Source: JADGHX01 sp963837755 (GTDB lineage: Bacteria > Pseudomonadota > Gammaproteobacteria > Steroidobacterales > Steroidobacteraceae). From it: DNA of 64,000 bases. The DNA lies in the NCBI GenBank assembly GCA_963837755.1, contig CAWIOP010000003.1:124001-188000 (forward strand), read 5' to 3'. A model generated the notes under the pieces. The model made no database searches. It had not been told where the DNA came from and saw nothing but the letters and a program-made list of their open reading frames with translations. This document shows positions 45,392 to 56,444 of this stretch, piece after piece; within the stretch, counting starts at the first letter, position 1; each line of letters begins with the position of its first letter. The position numbers and the translations under genes were made by a program.

Positions 45392-45482
45392 TGTCAGGCG
45401 GGTTGATGTCACGCGCCGCCGCCGGATCGGCGACAATGCGCGCCCGGCAGGGCACGGCCTGCCTGAAGTCTGGAGGCGCGGT

Positions 45483-45872
45483 ATGGTCTGGGTTTCGGCG
45501 GTAATCCTGCTCGCGGTGCTTCAATACGTCGTCATCGGCCTCATCGTCGGCCGCGCGCGCGTGTGGTACGGCGTGGCGGCGCCCGCTTGCACGGGCCATC
45601 CGAAATTCGAGCGCTGGTTCCGCGTGCACCAGAACTCGCTCGAGATGCTCATCGCATTCATACCGGCCATGTGGCTCTTCGGCTGGTGGGTGAGCCCCAC
45701 GTGGGGTGTGGCGGTAGGCCTGGTGTTCGTGGCCGCGCGCATCATCTACACAGTTCAATACGTGGCGGAGCCGCGCACGCGTCAGTTTGGCGCCGGGCTG
45801 TCGTTCCTCACAGTGCTGGTGCTGGTCATCGGCGGGATCGTCGGCCTCGTCAGGATCGCGCTGACGAGCTGA
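45483..45872 (+). CDS. MAPEG family membrane protein
   Basis: A 129-residue protein with four membrane helices. The N-terminal RARVWYGVAAPACTGHPKFE and ERWFRVHQNSLEMLIAFIPA match the MAPEG signature (ERxxRxHxN), as in microsomal glutathione transferases and related membrane enzymes. The start ATG 45483 is preceded by GGAGGCG. The 3' end overlaps the convergent SoxYZ-rhodanese gene by 23 bp. Its role is probably in detoxification or eicosanoid-like chemistry of the membrane; the bacterial substrate is not known. Confidence 0.88.
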   Translation: MVWVSAVILLAVLQYVVIGLIVGRARVWYGVAAPACTGHPKFERWFRVHQNSLEMLIAFIPAMWLFGWWVSPTWGVAVGLVFVAARIIYTVQYVAEPRTRQFGAGLSFLTVLVLVIGGIVGLVRIALTS

Positions 45873-47301
45873 GCCTCTCCGCAGGGGTTTGCGCGGGCGC
45901 CGTAGCCGTTGTGAACCCCGCCGCGCGCCAGCCTTCGATGCCGCCGGGGAACCAGTAGACGTTGCGATACCCATAGCGAATGGCGCGCTTGGCTGCGTTC
46001 CAGCTCAACCAGCAGCGCTCGTGGCAATACACGACCACAGGGTGCGCGAGATCGTTCCCCGTGGCATGAGCAAGTCGCTCGCGGTAGTCGCGCTCCGTCG
46101 CCGCGTCAATCGTTCCAGTGCCCGCACCGGCGATCCACATGCTGCCCGGAATTATCGGGTGTGGCGGCGGCAGCCACACGGCCTGAGGCGCGAGCTTTTC
46201 CGGGCGCGCGGGCGAGTCCGACACGTCCACGACCACTGCCCTCTGCTCCTTCAGCAGGGTCGCGACGTCCGTTGCGCGTATCACAGTGGCACCGGTGAGC
46301 GTCGCGGGCACGGGTGCGTTCACCGGCCCGAGCCAGAAATCTTTCGGCTCTGCCACGTTCGCGGCGGGTGCAGGCGTGGTCGAAGCTGCGGAAGGCGCGG
46401 CAGGCGCCGGCACCTCGAAGCGCTGCACGAAGCGCGCGTCTTCGCTGTCCACCGCGGTCACTTCGAGCACGCCTTTCCGAGGCGGCACGAATCCGAACGT
46501 GATGACGGGGTCGGTGCTCATGGAGATATCGGAGTCGACGTGCAGCACCTGCGCGCCGCCATAGCTCACGTCGAGCGTGCGGATGAACCGCGCGGGCGTG
46601 TAGAACCGCGTGACCTGGTTCATCTGCATGCCGTTGAAGTTGGGGTGGCGGATCATGAGTTGCGCCTGCATCGGCTTGCCGGGCGTGAATTCCCCGAGCA
46701 GCTTCAGTTTCATCCGGCCCATTTCCTGAAGGGCCTCGGCCTCGTCGGTGCCGGCGGGGGCCGAGCATCCGCCTGCGGCCTTCACGAACTTCTCCACGCT
46801 GTACAGCGAGCCATCGCGCGCTTCCGCGACGGCGTGAACGAGTGTGTATTCGTTTACGCGCACGCGCAGCCGCAGGCTCGACGGGTCTGCCGCCGGCCCG
46901 AACGTGAGGTGCCCGGCGAGCGGCGACGGGTTGTTGTCTATGACGAGATACACGCCCTTGATCTGCTTGCCGCCCACCAGCGTGAGGCCGAGCGGCACCA
47001 GCGCCGCGTCGAGCGCGCGCGGCGGAACATCCATCTGGATGACTGCGGTGCCGTCCTGGATATTGCGATTGCCGAAGATCGCTTCGCGAAGCGCCTTCCA
47101 GCGCGCGATGCGCGAGGGGTCATCCGCCGCAGCGGCGCCGTCGATCCCGGCCTCGCTCATGGACGTGACCGCCGAAGGCAATGCGCCTTGCGCGCCCTCT
47201 GCCGTGGCGACAGTTACGTTCGCCGTCGCCGCGGCGGCATTCATCGTGGTTACGCTCACGCTGCAGGTGAGCAGGGCGAAAGTCAGCTCTCTCATTCCCA
47301 T
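45850..47301 (-). CDS. Fusion of quinoprotein-associated SoxYZ-like carrier and CXXCW rhodanese-like domain
   Basis: A 483-residue exported protein (signal about residues 1-25). Residues about 60-190 resemble SoxY and about 200-305 SoxZ (PMQAQLMIRHPNFNGMQMNQ, YGGAQVLHVDSDISMSTDP), as in the quinoprotein dehydrogenase-associated SoxYZ-like carrier. After an Ala/Pro-rich linker (about 310-335) comes a rhodanese-like domain with YCHERCWLSW, the CXXCW motif of the PQQ-dependent catabolism-associated family. The two are normally separate neighbouring genes. Start 47301 has AAGGAG upstream and overlaps the stop of the metallohydrolase gene. No PQQ dehydrogenase is in the window. Confidence 0.82.
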   Translation of the reverse strand: MGMRELTFALLTCSVSVTTMNAAAATANVTVATAEGAQGALPSAVTSMSEAGIDGAAAADDPSRIARWKALREAIFGNRNIQDGTAVIQMDVPPRALDAALVPLGLTLVGGKQIKGVYLVIDNNPSPLAGHLTFGPAADPSSLRLRVRVNEYTLVHAVAEARDGSLYSVEKFVKAAGGCSAPAGTDEAEALQEMGRMKLKLLGEFTPGKPMQAQLMIRHPNFNGMQMNQVTRFYTPARFIRTLDVSYGGAQVLHVDSDISMSTDPVITFGFVPPRKGVLEVTAVDSEDARFVQRFEVPAPAAPSAASTTPAPAANVAEPKDFWLGPVNAPVPATLTGATVIRATDVATLLKEQRAVVVDVSDSPARPEKLAPQAVWLPPPHPIIPGSMWIAGAGTGTIDAATERDYRERLAHATGNDLAHPVVVYCHERCWLSWNAAKRAIRYGYRNVYWFPGGIEGWRAAGFTTATAPAQTPAERLSSSARS

Positions 47302-48224
47302 TCGAGCTCCTTGAACGCCTGCGTGACGTTACGCCCGTGGTAGTCATCGAAGAGCGCCCACCTGCCGCGCTCCGACTGGCCGACGACGTTCACGGCATCC
47401 TGGATCTGCACGCCTCGTGCGATGGCAGCGCGGGTCTCGGTGAGCAGTACGTTGAGATACCGCTCGAGGCCGGCTGCCGCCGCAGGCCAGTCTACGCCCG
47501 CGGGCCCGTGCCCTGGCACCGCGCGTTTCGCCGGCACGGCTTTCAGCGCCTGCAGTTCCTTCAACCAGCCGCGCAGGCTGCCATCCAGGGCCGGCACGCG
47601 ACGGACGAACAGCAGGTCGGACGCCAGCAACGTGGCGGTTTGCCTGTCCAGCACGCTCAGGTCGTTGTCTGTGTGGGCAATCGGGTGCGCGGTGAGCGTG
47701 AGCACACGGCCGCCGAGATCGATGTCGCTGCGGCCGTCCACCAGAAGCGTGGGCGCTACCACGTTGCCGGCACGTGCCTTTCCCAGCGCGGACTCTAGTC
47801 GTGCGCGGTAATAGTCGCCGCGGCGGGCGAGTGCGTTGGGCAGGCGTGCGTGCCCGACGAATGCGGGCCGGTCCTGCACGAACGCGCCTGCGCCGAAGAC
47901 GTGGTCCGGATGCACGTGGGACAGGATGACATACCGAATGGGCAGCGTCGTGTGACGACGAATGGCCGCGCGCAGGCGCTCACCATCCGCGCGGCTGCCG
48001 CCGGCATCCATCGCCGCGACGGCCTCCCGGCCCACGATGAAGCCCACGTTGGCGATGGCGCCGTCGTTGGTCGTGGAGGTGTCTTCATCCACGCCGCTGC
48101 GAATAAAGATGCCCGCCGCGACTTCTTCAAACTTGGGCTCGTCCGGCGCGCTCGCGCGGGTAGCGGCGAGTGCAGGGAGGCAGCCGCCGCACAGCGCGCC
48201 GAGCAGGGCCTGCCTGCGCGACAT
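47292..48224 (-). CDS. Quinoprotein relay system zinc metallohydrolase (type 2-like)
   Basis: A 310-residue metallo-beta-lactamase-fold protein starting MSRRQALLGALCGGCLPALA; the twin Arg suggests Tat export. GAGG four bases before ATG 48224 decides the start over 48248. The metal motif HVHPDHVFG, the second His region HTDNDLSVL and the C-terminal PGHGPAG complete the site. Such genes accompany SoxYZ-like carriers and CXXCW proteins beside PQQ-dependent alcohol dehydrogenases. It overlaps the fusion gene downstream by 10 bp, so the two form an operon. Confidence 0.85.
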   Translation of the reverse strand: MSRRQALLGALCGGCLPALAATRASAPDEPKFEEVAAGIFIRSGVDEDTSTTNDGAIANVGFIVGREAVAAMDAGGSRADGERLRAAIRRHTTLPIRYVILSHVHPDHVFGAGAFVQDRPAFVGHARLPNALARRGDYYRARLESALGKARAGNVVAPTLLVDGRSDIDLGGRVLTLTAHPIAHTDNDLSVLDRQTATLLASDLLFVRRVPALDGSLRGWLKELQALKAVPAKRAVPGHGPAGVDWPAAAAGLERYLNVLLTETRAAIARGVQIQDAVNVVGQSERGRWALFDDYHGRNVTQAFKELEWE

Positions 48225-48487
48225 GAGCCTCGCGCTGGTGCAGATCATGCGTGCACGCCGGCGCCGCGCCCAGGCGTGGCGCGGCGTTCATCGGGAAAAA
48301 TCCGGCCGTGAAAACGAATGACGATGCACATGGCGCTCGCGCCGTCCCCCTGTAACGCCGGTCACACGCGGTCGCCACGTTCATATCGCATCTTCGGCGC
48401 CGCGAACAGGCGCGTTGCATGCGATAGCCGCTCGGGCGGTGGCACGCAGCTTGCTTTGCGAGCCACCCGGTGCCTGGCATCCGGTGA

Positions 48488-48841
48488 GTGAGTTATGACC
48501 AGAGTGGCGGGGGTGTGGCCGTGGGCATGCAGGTGAATCCGGTTGGGCTCAGACTGAGCCCGATGGCCGATGAAGAACACACCGCCCGGATCGACGATGT
48601 CCGGCTGGACCAGCTCAGGCGCTGGCACGGCACGGATGAAACGAACCTGCCGCCTGCCAGCACCCTTCAGAACCTGTCACGCGATACGGTGGCTGCCCTG
48701 GTGGAACTGCAGCAGGCGCGCCAGACCATCGCGGCCCTGCGAGCGGCGATGGGACGCGCGTTCTGGGCCACGGACTTCCGCGATCTGCACGCCATTCTGC
48801 TGGCCGCCCTGGGGCCACCGCCGGACGAACGGCGCTCCTGA
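48488..48841 (+). CDS. Hypothetical protein upstream of a hybrid kinase
   Basis: A 117-residue frame from GTG 48488 (ATG 48527 is an alternative). The central helix with ELQQARQTIAALRAAMGRAF could be a coiled coil, followed by WATDFRDLHAILLAALGPPP. Composition looks natural. No family is recognised. It precedes the hybrid histidine kinase by 173 bp; that interval has no other gene. A role linked to the kinase is possible but unsupported. Confidence 0.5.
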   Translation: MSYDQSGGGVAVGMQVNPVGLRLSPMADEEHTARIDDVRLDQLRRWHGTDETNLPPASTLQNLSRDTVAALVELQQARQTIAALRAAMGRAFWATDFRDLHAILLAALGPPPDERRS

Positions 48842-49014
48842 GCGGGCGGCGCCGCGACTTGATCCACCGCACAGTTTCGGCCCCGTAAAGCCAAACCGTG
48901 ACCGCCTCGACGGCGGCTTAAAAAGAAAACACCCCGCACCTGTGATGGCGTCCCGCAAGGCCGCATCGCTGCGCTGCTACAGTTCCAGCGTTTCCGGCAG
49001 GGGGCGGGTCGTTA

Positions 49015-52000
49015 GTGGGTCCGATGGTGAATCGTCAACGCGATGCGAATCTCGAGCGCCTCGAGCTCGCGGCGGAAGCGGCTGGCATCGGGTTCTGGGA
49101 GTGGGATCTGGTCGCAGGCCGCCTGTGCCCCGACAGCTTCCTCGCCGCGCGCTTCGGCATGGGGCTACGTAGCGGTTGCCCGCCCGCCGAGGAGTTCGAG
49201 CAGCTCCTGCACCCCGTTGACCTCCCCGCGTTCTTATCCGCGCTCGGCCGCGCGCTGAAGGCCGCTGAACGCATCGAGCACCGCTGCCGGATGATGCGGC
49301 TCGACGGCAGCGCGCGTTTCATCGACGTGCACCTGCAGGTGAGCCGGGACAAGCTCGGCAAGCCAACTCGCATGCTCGGCATGATGAGGGACGTCACGAG
49401 CGAGATCGAGGCGGCCCGGCAGCTCGCGTCCACGATGAGCCATGAGCGCCAGCTGCTCGAGCGCCTGAGCGTCGCCATCCAGGCGGCGGGCCTTGCGTGC
49501 TGGGAGTTCTCCTATCTCGACGAGCGATTCACGTGGGTCGACACGCTGCCGGATGGCGTCGACCCGCGCTCCTGCGACCTGGAGCAGGTCAACCGCAACC
49601 TGGCAGGCTCCGCGATTCCTGAGGACGCCGAGGCGATTCGGCTCGACACGGTGAAAGCGCTGGCCGCTGGCGCACAGACCTTGTCCTCGCGCATGCGGCG
49701 CAGGGCGCCGGACGGCCGCATTCTCCACTTCCAGATCTACCAGCGATTCTTCCGCGACGAGAATGGCCGCCCGGTGCGCGCGCTTGGCGCCACGCGTGAC
49801 GTCACCGACGAGGTGTATGCCGCAGAGCTTCTGCGTGTGCAGAAAGACGAGCTGCAGCTTGCGCAGCGGCGCCTGGAGCGCGCGTCGTTCTCCGTGCAGG
49901 AAGGCCACTGGGAAATCGACCTCGTCGCGCGCAAGCACTGGGCGTCATCCAATTATTACGCGCTGCTCGGCTACGCGCCGGACGAGCGGCACCTCGAAAC
50001 CATCGAGTCGGTGCAGGCCATCGTGCATCCGGACGACAGGGTTCATTCGATGCGTGCCGCGTACGCCCACATGTTCGGCAACGAGCCACACGATGTGGAG
50101 CTGCGCATCCTCTGCAAGGATGGCGAGTATCGCTGGTTCCGCCTGCGCGGCAACGCCGAGCGCGACGAGAGCGGCGTGGCTTTGCGCGTGTCGGGAACCA
50201 TTCATGAGATCGAGCGGCAGAAGGCAGCGGAAGACGCGTTGCGCGAGGCGCAGGCCCGGTTCGAGCGCGCCATCGACGGCACGCAGGATGGACTGTGGGA
50301 AGTGGATATGAAGCTCGGCAAGATGTGGCTCTCGCCACGCCTGCACGAGCTGCTCGGCTACCGCGTGGGCGAGCTGCATGACCGGCACGACGTGCTGCGC
50401 GAGTTGGTGCATCCGGACGACGTGGCCCATTCCGACGAAGCCGTGCGCCGGCAGGTGGAGCACGGCGAGGCCATCGAGTTCGAAGTGCGCATGCTCACCA
50501 AGACCGGGCAATATCGCTGGTTCAGGTTTCGCGGCTCGCCGTCGTCGGACGCGGCCATGGCCGTAACGCGCGTGTCCGGCAGCATGCAGGATGTCACCGA
50601 GGCGCGTAACGCGCAGGATGCGCTGGTGCGCGCGTCCGAAGAGGCGAAGTCCGCGAACCAGGCGAAGAGCGCGTTCCTCGCCAACATGAGCCACGAGATC
50701 CGCACGCCGATGAACGGCATCGTCGGCATGACCACGCTGCTGCTCGACACACCGCTCGACGAGTCGCAGCGCGAGTTCGCGGACACGATCCGCGCCAGCT
50801 CCCAGTCGCTGCTCACCGTCATCAACGACATCCTCGACTTCTCGAAGATCGAAGCCGGCAAGCTCGACATCGAATCCATCGAGATGGATGTGCGCGCGGT
50901 CGTGGACGACATCGCCTCTTCGGTGGAGTTCCAGGCGCGGTCCAAAGGCCTGAAGCTGGTGGTCGACGTGCACCCGGGCGTGCCGCAGCGGGCGATGGGC
51001 GATCCGCAGCGTATCCGCCAGTGCCTCATCAACCTGCTGGGCAACGCAATCAAGTTCACGCACGCGGGTGAAGTGGCTACCTCGGTCACGGTGGCCGACA
51101 GTCGCGACGGCTGCACGCTCGTGCGATTCGAAGTGCGCGACACGGGCATCGGCATCGCGCCGGACAGCGTGAAATCGCTGTTCCAGCCGTTCGTGCAGGC
51201 GGATTCTTCCACGACGCGCCATTTCGGTGGCACGGGCCTCGGGCTTTCCATCGTGCGCGGGCTCGTCGAGATGATGGGCGGGCAGGTGGGCGCGCACAGC
51301 CAGCCCGGCCAGGGCTCTGCATTCTGGTTCGTGTTGCCCATGAATGGCGCCAGCGCCACGGCACCGCCGGCGCAGCGCCCAGGGGAGGACGTACCTTGGT
51401 CGTCGCGCCGCTTCAGCGGCAAGGTGCTGCTGGTCGAGGACAACGCGGTGAACCAGAAGGTCGCACAGCGTTTTCTCGAGCGTTTCGGCTGCGAAGTGGT
51501 GCTGGCGGAGAATGGCGAGGAGGGCTGCAGGGCATGGGAGCGCGACACGTTCCAGCTCGTGTTCATGGACATCCAGATGCCGGTGATGGATGGCTACTCG
51601 GCCACGCGGCGCATTCGCGAGCAGGAATGCGTCGGGCGGCACACGCCCATCGTCGCGCTCACCGCGAATGCCATGACGGGGCAACTCGAGCGATGTCTGG
51701 CAGCCGGCATGGATGGGCTCCTGACGAAGCCGATCGCCGTCGATCGGCTTCGCGAGGTGCTCGAGCGGTTCGGTCTGGCCGCGCCGCCGGATCAGCCGCT
51801 GTCGGAAACGGATGTTGCAGCCATGGTGTCGGCGCCGGCGTTGCCGCCGGCCGTGGACGCTTCGCAGCTCAGCGAGCTTGCGGCCGAGGACCAGGAGTTC
51901 GTGCAGTCGGTGGTGCTGAGCTTCGAGAAGAGCATGGCCCAGCTATTGGCGACGATGCACGCTGCCGCTTCGCAGGGCGATGCGCAGCAGGTGGCTCGCG

Positions 52001-52203
52001 CCGCGCACCAGGTGAAAGGCGCCGCGGCCAACCTGCACGCAATGACGTTGAGCACGCTTGCTGCGGATATCGAAGCGAACGCGCGGATGATGCCGGCCGC
52101 CGACATTCAGGAGCGCATCAACCGGCTCGCCGTGGAGATCGCTCGCGCGACGGCGGCCCTGCAGGCGTTCGCCGCGCGCGCAGGGCAGCGCGCATCCGCC
52201 TGA
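49015..52203 (+). CDS. Soluble multi-PAS hybrid sensor histidine kinase with receiver and HPt
   Basis: A 1062-residue protein without membrane segments. Four PAS/PAC modules (about residues 12-130, 145-265, 285-400, 415-530) precede HisKA with HEIRTPMNG (His560) and an HATPase with FGGTGLGLSIVRGLVE. One receiver domain (LLVEDNAVNQK near 807, Asp852 in VFMDIQMPVMDG) and a C-terminal HPt (His998 in AHQVKGAAANL) complete the phosphorelay. GTG 49015 or ATG 49024 is the start. It is probably a cytosolic redox, light or metabolite sensor. The response regulator is not adjacent. Confidence 0.94.
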   Translation: MGPMVNRQRDANLERLELAAEAAGIGFWEWDLVAGRLCPDSFLAARFGMGLRSGCPPAEEFEQLLHPVDLPAFLSALGRALKAAERIEHRCRMMRLDGSARFIDVHLQVSRDKLGKPTRMLGMMRDVTSEIEAARQLASTMSHERQLLERLSVAIQAAGLACWEFSYLDERFTWVDTLPDGVDPRSCDLEQVNRNLAGSAIPEDAEAIRLDTVKALAAGAQTLSSRMRRRAPDGRILHFQIYQRFFRDENGRPVRALGATRDVTDEVYAAELLRVQKDELQLAQRRLERASFSVQEGHWEIDLVARKHWASSNYYALLGYAPDERHLETIESVQAIVHPDDRVHSMRAAYAHMFGNEPHDVELRILCKDGEYRWFRLRGNAERDESGVALRVSGTIHEIERQKAAEDALREAQARFERAIDGTQDGLWEVDMKLGKMWLSPRLHELLGYRVGELHDRHDVLRELVHPDDVAHSDEAVRRQVEHGEAIEFEVRMLTKTGQYRWFRFRGSPSSDAAMAVTRVSGSMQDVTEARNAQDALVRASEEAKSANQAKSAFLANMSHEIRTPMNGIVGMTTLLLDTPLDESQREFADTIRASSQSLLTVINDILDFSKIEAGKLDIESIEMDVRAVVDDIASSVEFQARSKGLKLVVDVHPGVPQRAMGDPQRIRQCLINLLGNAIKFTHAGEVATSVTVADSRDGCTLVRFEVRDTGIGIAPDSVKSLFQPFVQADSSTTRHFGGTGLGLSIVRGLVEMMGGQVGAHSQPGQGSAFWFVLPMNGASATAPPAQRPGEDVPWSSRRFSGKVLLVEDNAVNQKVAQRFLERFGCEVVLAENGEEGCRAWERDTFQLVFMDIQMPVMDGYSATRRIREQECVGRHTPIVALTANAMTGQLERCLAAGMDGLLTKPIAVDRLREVLERFGLAAPPDQPLSETDVAAMVSAPALPPAVDASQLSELAAEDQEFVQSVVLSFEKSMAQLLATMHAAASQGDAQQVARAAHQVKGAAANLHAMTLSTLAADIEANARMMPAADIQERINRLAVEIARATAALQAFAARAGQRASA

Positions 52204-52219
52204 TTCCTGTTGCCGATTC

Positions 52220-54044
52220 CTATGGCCGATTGCGCGCTTCTTCGAGCGCTTCCCAGCGCGCGAACTTCGCCAGCAACAACGCTTCGATCTGGCTTGCGCG
52301 CTTGCTGTCGTCGCGCATGGCCTGCGACCCGGCGCGGTGATAGTCCGCGCCGCTCATTCGCGCGGTGAGCTCGGTCTGCTCGCGTTCCAGCGCCTCGATC
52401 TGCGCCGGCAGCAATTCGAGCTCGCGCTGGTCTTTGTAGCTCATGCGGGCGCGTGGTTTGTCGCGCGCGGGCGCGGACGTCGCTGAAGGCTTCGATTCCT
52501 TACGGAGAGCCGCCGCTTTCGGCCGCTGCCGCAGCCAGTCCGAGTATCCGCCGACGTACTCACGCCAGACGCCGTCGCCATCCGCCGCCAGCGTTTGCGT
52601 GACTACGTTATCCAGGAAGCGGCGGTCGTGGCTCACCAGCAGCAGCGTGCCCGGGTATTCCTGCAGCTTCTGCTCCAGCAGCTCCAGCGATTCGATGTCC
52701 AGGTCGTTCGTGGGCTCATCGAGCACGATGAAGTTGGCCGGCCGCGCGAACAGGCGCGCGAGCAGCAGGCGATTGCGCTCGCCGCCCGAGAGCATCTTGA
52801 CCGGAGACTTCGCGCGCTGCGTGGGGAACAGGAAGTCCGCCAGGTAGGTGACGACGTGCTTGCGCTCGTTGCCGATCTCCACCCAGTCGGAGCCGGGGCT
52901 GATGGTGTCGGCGACGGTGCGTTCTGGATCGAGCTGCTCGCGCAGCTGGTCGAAGTACGCGACCTGCAGGTTCGTGCCCAGGCGCACGGTGCCGCTGTCC
53001 GGCGGCAACTGGCCCAGAATCACGCGGATGAGCGTCGACTTGCCGGCGCCGTTCGGGCCGATGAGGCCGACGCGATCGCCGCGCATGATGCGCGTGGAGA
53101 CATTGCGCAGGATGACGCGTTCGCCGAAGTGCTTGCTGACGTTCTCGAGCTCCGCGACCAGCTTGCCGGAACGCTCGCCCGCATCGAGGCTCAGCTTCAC
53201 GTTGCCGAGGCGCGTCGCGGCGCTCGCGCGCTCGACGCGCAGGCGCTCCAGGCGCTTCACGCGGCCTTCGTTGCGCGTGCGGCGCGCCTCGACGCCCTTG
53301 CGGATCCAGACTTCTTCCTGCGCCCAGAACTTGTCGAAGCGGCGGTTCGCCACGTCTTCGGCCGCGAGCTCCTCGCTCTTGCGCGCCTCGTAGGCGGCGA
53401 AGTTGCCGGGATAGGAGCGCAGCACGCCGCGGTCGAGCTCCACGATGCGCGTGGTGACGCGATCGAGGAACGCGCGATCGTGCGTGATGACGATGGCACG
53501 CCGGCACTTTCAGCAGCAGCTCTTCGAGTCTCTCGATGCCGTCGATGTCCAGATGGTTGGTGGGCTCGTCGAGCAGCAGCAGCTCGGGCTCCAGCGTGAG
53601 CGCCAGGGCAAGCGCCGCGCGTTTGCGCTCGCCGCCGGAGGTGTTGTCGGGCGATGTGCTCCGCGTCGAGATCGAAGCGGTGCAGGAACTCGTCGAGCCG
53701 CGACGTCCATCCGCCAGTGCTCGCGATCGTCGCCGCCGATGGCGGCGCGCGCCAGACCGCTGCGCTGCGCGGCCAGCAGCAGAGGCTCTCGCCAAGGGTG
53801 GCCGCCGCGGGCAGCAGCGGCTCCTGCTCGACATAGCGCGATGCGCAGGCCATCGCGTAGCTGCAGCTCCCCGTCATCCAGTTGCGGTCGCGCCTGCAAT
53901 CACCTTGAGCAGGGTGGACTTGCCGGTGCCGTTGCGGCCGATCAGGCCGACACGCTCGCCGGCCTGTATCGGGAAGCGCGCGCCGTCGAGCAGCGGCCGG
54001 TCGCCAAAGGCGAGATGTGCATTGAGAACTGTGACGAGTGACAT
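52220..54044 (-). pseudogene. uup: ABC-F ATPase, Uup-like, frameshifted in its N-terminal domain
   Basis: The protein begins MSLVTVLNAHLAFGDRPLLD with Walker A GRNGTGKSTLLK, then passes through several frames between about 53440 and 53900 (YVEQEPLLPAAATLGESL, SGGERKRAALALALTLEPEL, LLLDEPTNHLDIDGIERLEE). From 53443 it is open: linker, second Walker A (GPNGAGKSTLIRV), LSGGERNRLLLARL, Walker B FIVLDEPTNDLDIES, and a basic coiled-coil C-terminus typical of Uup. No sequence seems lost, only single-base shifts. It is a translation or DNA-repair-linked ATPase if the shifts are sequencing errors. Confidence 0.85.
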
Positions 54045-54342
54045 GGGGGGATTGTCACGGTTGGACGCCGCCGCGCAAAGCCTGTAGAGTGCCGCTTGCC
54101 GAATGAGAGGCGCGCGGTCAGCGCCCTGTCTGCTCGAAGTCCAGGCCTATGCCCATCGTGGCGGCCCTTTTTCGATCGATTCACTCATTCCCTCGCCCTG
54201 ACCGCCACAGCCCGAAATGGGCTTTGTGCGAGCTCATCCACGGGCTGTGCCCGGTTGCTGTCGTTACTGCGTGCCCTTGAGTTTTGGGGCATGTAACGAG
54301 CGCGGGAACCTGCATACGCCTTATTCAAAGGCTCATTGATAC

Positions 54343-55641
<1,299 letters not shown>

Positions 55642-55647
55642 TTCGTC

Positions 55648-55678
55648 GCCGCGGCTGTTCTGAATGAACGGCCGCGGC
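55648..55678. terminator. Hairpin between convergent genes
   Basis: GCCGCGGC and GTTC on the left pair with GAAC and GCCGCGGC on the right around loop TGAAT, lying between the helicase and acid phosphatase stops. There is no U-tract. Confidence 0.5.
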
Positions 55679-55696
55679 GGCACCTGAGCGACCTGC

Positions 55697-56443
55697 TCAG
55701 TGCGGCGTGGGCAGCTTCAGCGCGCTGCGCAGCTCTTGCCTGGCTTCCGCGAAATCCGTCTGGAAGTCCGGTGACGCGAACAGGAACGCGACCAGCGCGG
55801 TCGCGGCCAGCTTTCCGCTCTCCACATCGCTCGGGTAATGCACGCCGGCCACGACGCGGTTGAATGCGTACTCGTCGGATCGGGCCATGATCTGCCCCCG
55901 GTGCTCCGGCAGCATGTCGGCCAGCAGCAGGCCAACCGTGCGGGCCCACATGGTGTGGCCGCTCGGGTAGGAGTCGTTTGGTGGCTTGTCCACCACCGGC
56001 TCGATGCGCGGCTCCAGCAGGAAGGGGCGCGGCCGCTTGAAGCTGCGCTTGCCGCCCTGGATCACGGCGCCCTCTTCGTAAGTCACTTTCCGGAACAGCG
56101 AGTCGAATTTCGGCAACGCCTTCGCGTTGAAGCCTTCCGGGTTGCCCAGCGCATCGGCAAACCGGTAGATCGTCACGCGTGCGTCGGCCTGCGCGAGCTC
56201 TTTTTGCGCTGGCGTGCGCTCCTGCTGAATCTTCAGCATCAGCTCGATCTCGCTGCGCGTGACGATGGAGTTGTCGGCCGGCGGCTGCGGCAGCACGCGC
56301 CCCAGGTCGAGCGTCTTCGCGTCGAAGTAAGGGGATGCCGCGTCGAGGACGCGTTGCTGCGTGGACGCGCAGCTTTGCATGCCGAGCGCGAGCAATGGCA
56401 GGACGAACAGAGTCAGCAGAGGTTTGACGGTTGTGCGGTTCAT
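55697..56443 (-). CDS. Class A non-specific acid phosphatase (PAP2 superfamily)
   Basis: A 248-residue exported protein with a signal peptide ending near QSCAS, possibly a lipoprotein. The three phosphatase motifs are present: KRSFKRPRPF (KxxxxxxRP), DSYPSGHTMW (PSGH, catalytic His), and FNRVVAGVHYPSDVESG (SRxxxxxHxxxD, with the leading Ser replaced by Asn). PhoC-type enzymes release phosphate from many organic esters in the periplasm. It is the last gene of a four-gene minus-strand operon, starting 1 bp after the MBL-fold gene. Confidence 0.9.
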   Translation of the reverse strand: MNRTTVKPLLTLFVLPLLALGMQSCASTQQRVLDAASPYFDAKTLDLGRVLPQPPADNSIVTRSEIELMLKIQQERTPAQKELAQADARVTIYRFADALGNPEGFNAKALPKFDSLFRKVTYEEGAVIQGGKRSFKRPRPFLLEPRIEPVVDKPPNDSYPSGHTMWARTVGLLLADMLPEHRGQIMARSDEYAFNRVVAGVHYPSDVESGKLAATALVAFLFASPDFQTDFAEARQELRSALKLPTPH

Positions 56444-56444
56444 G

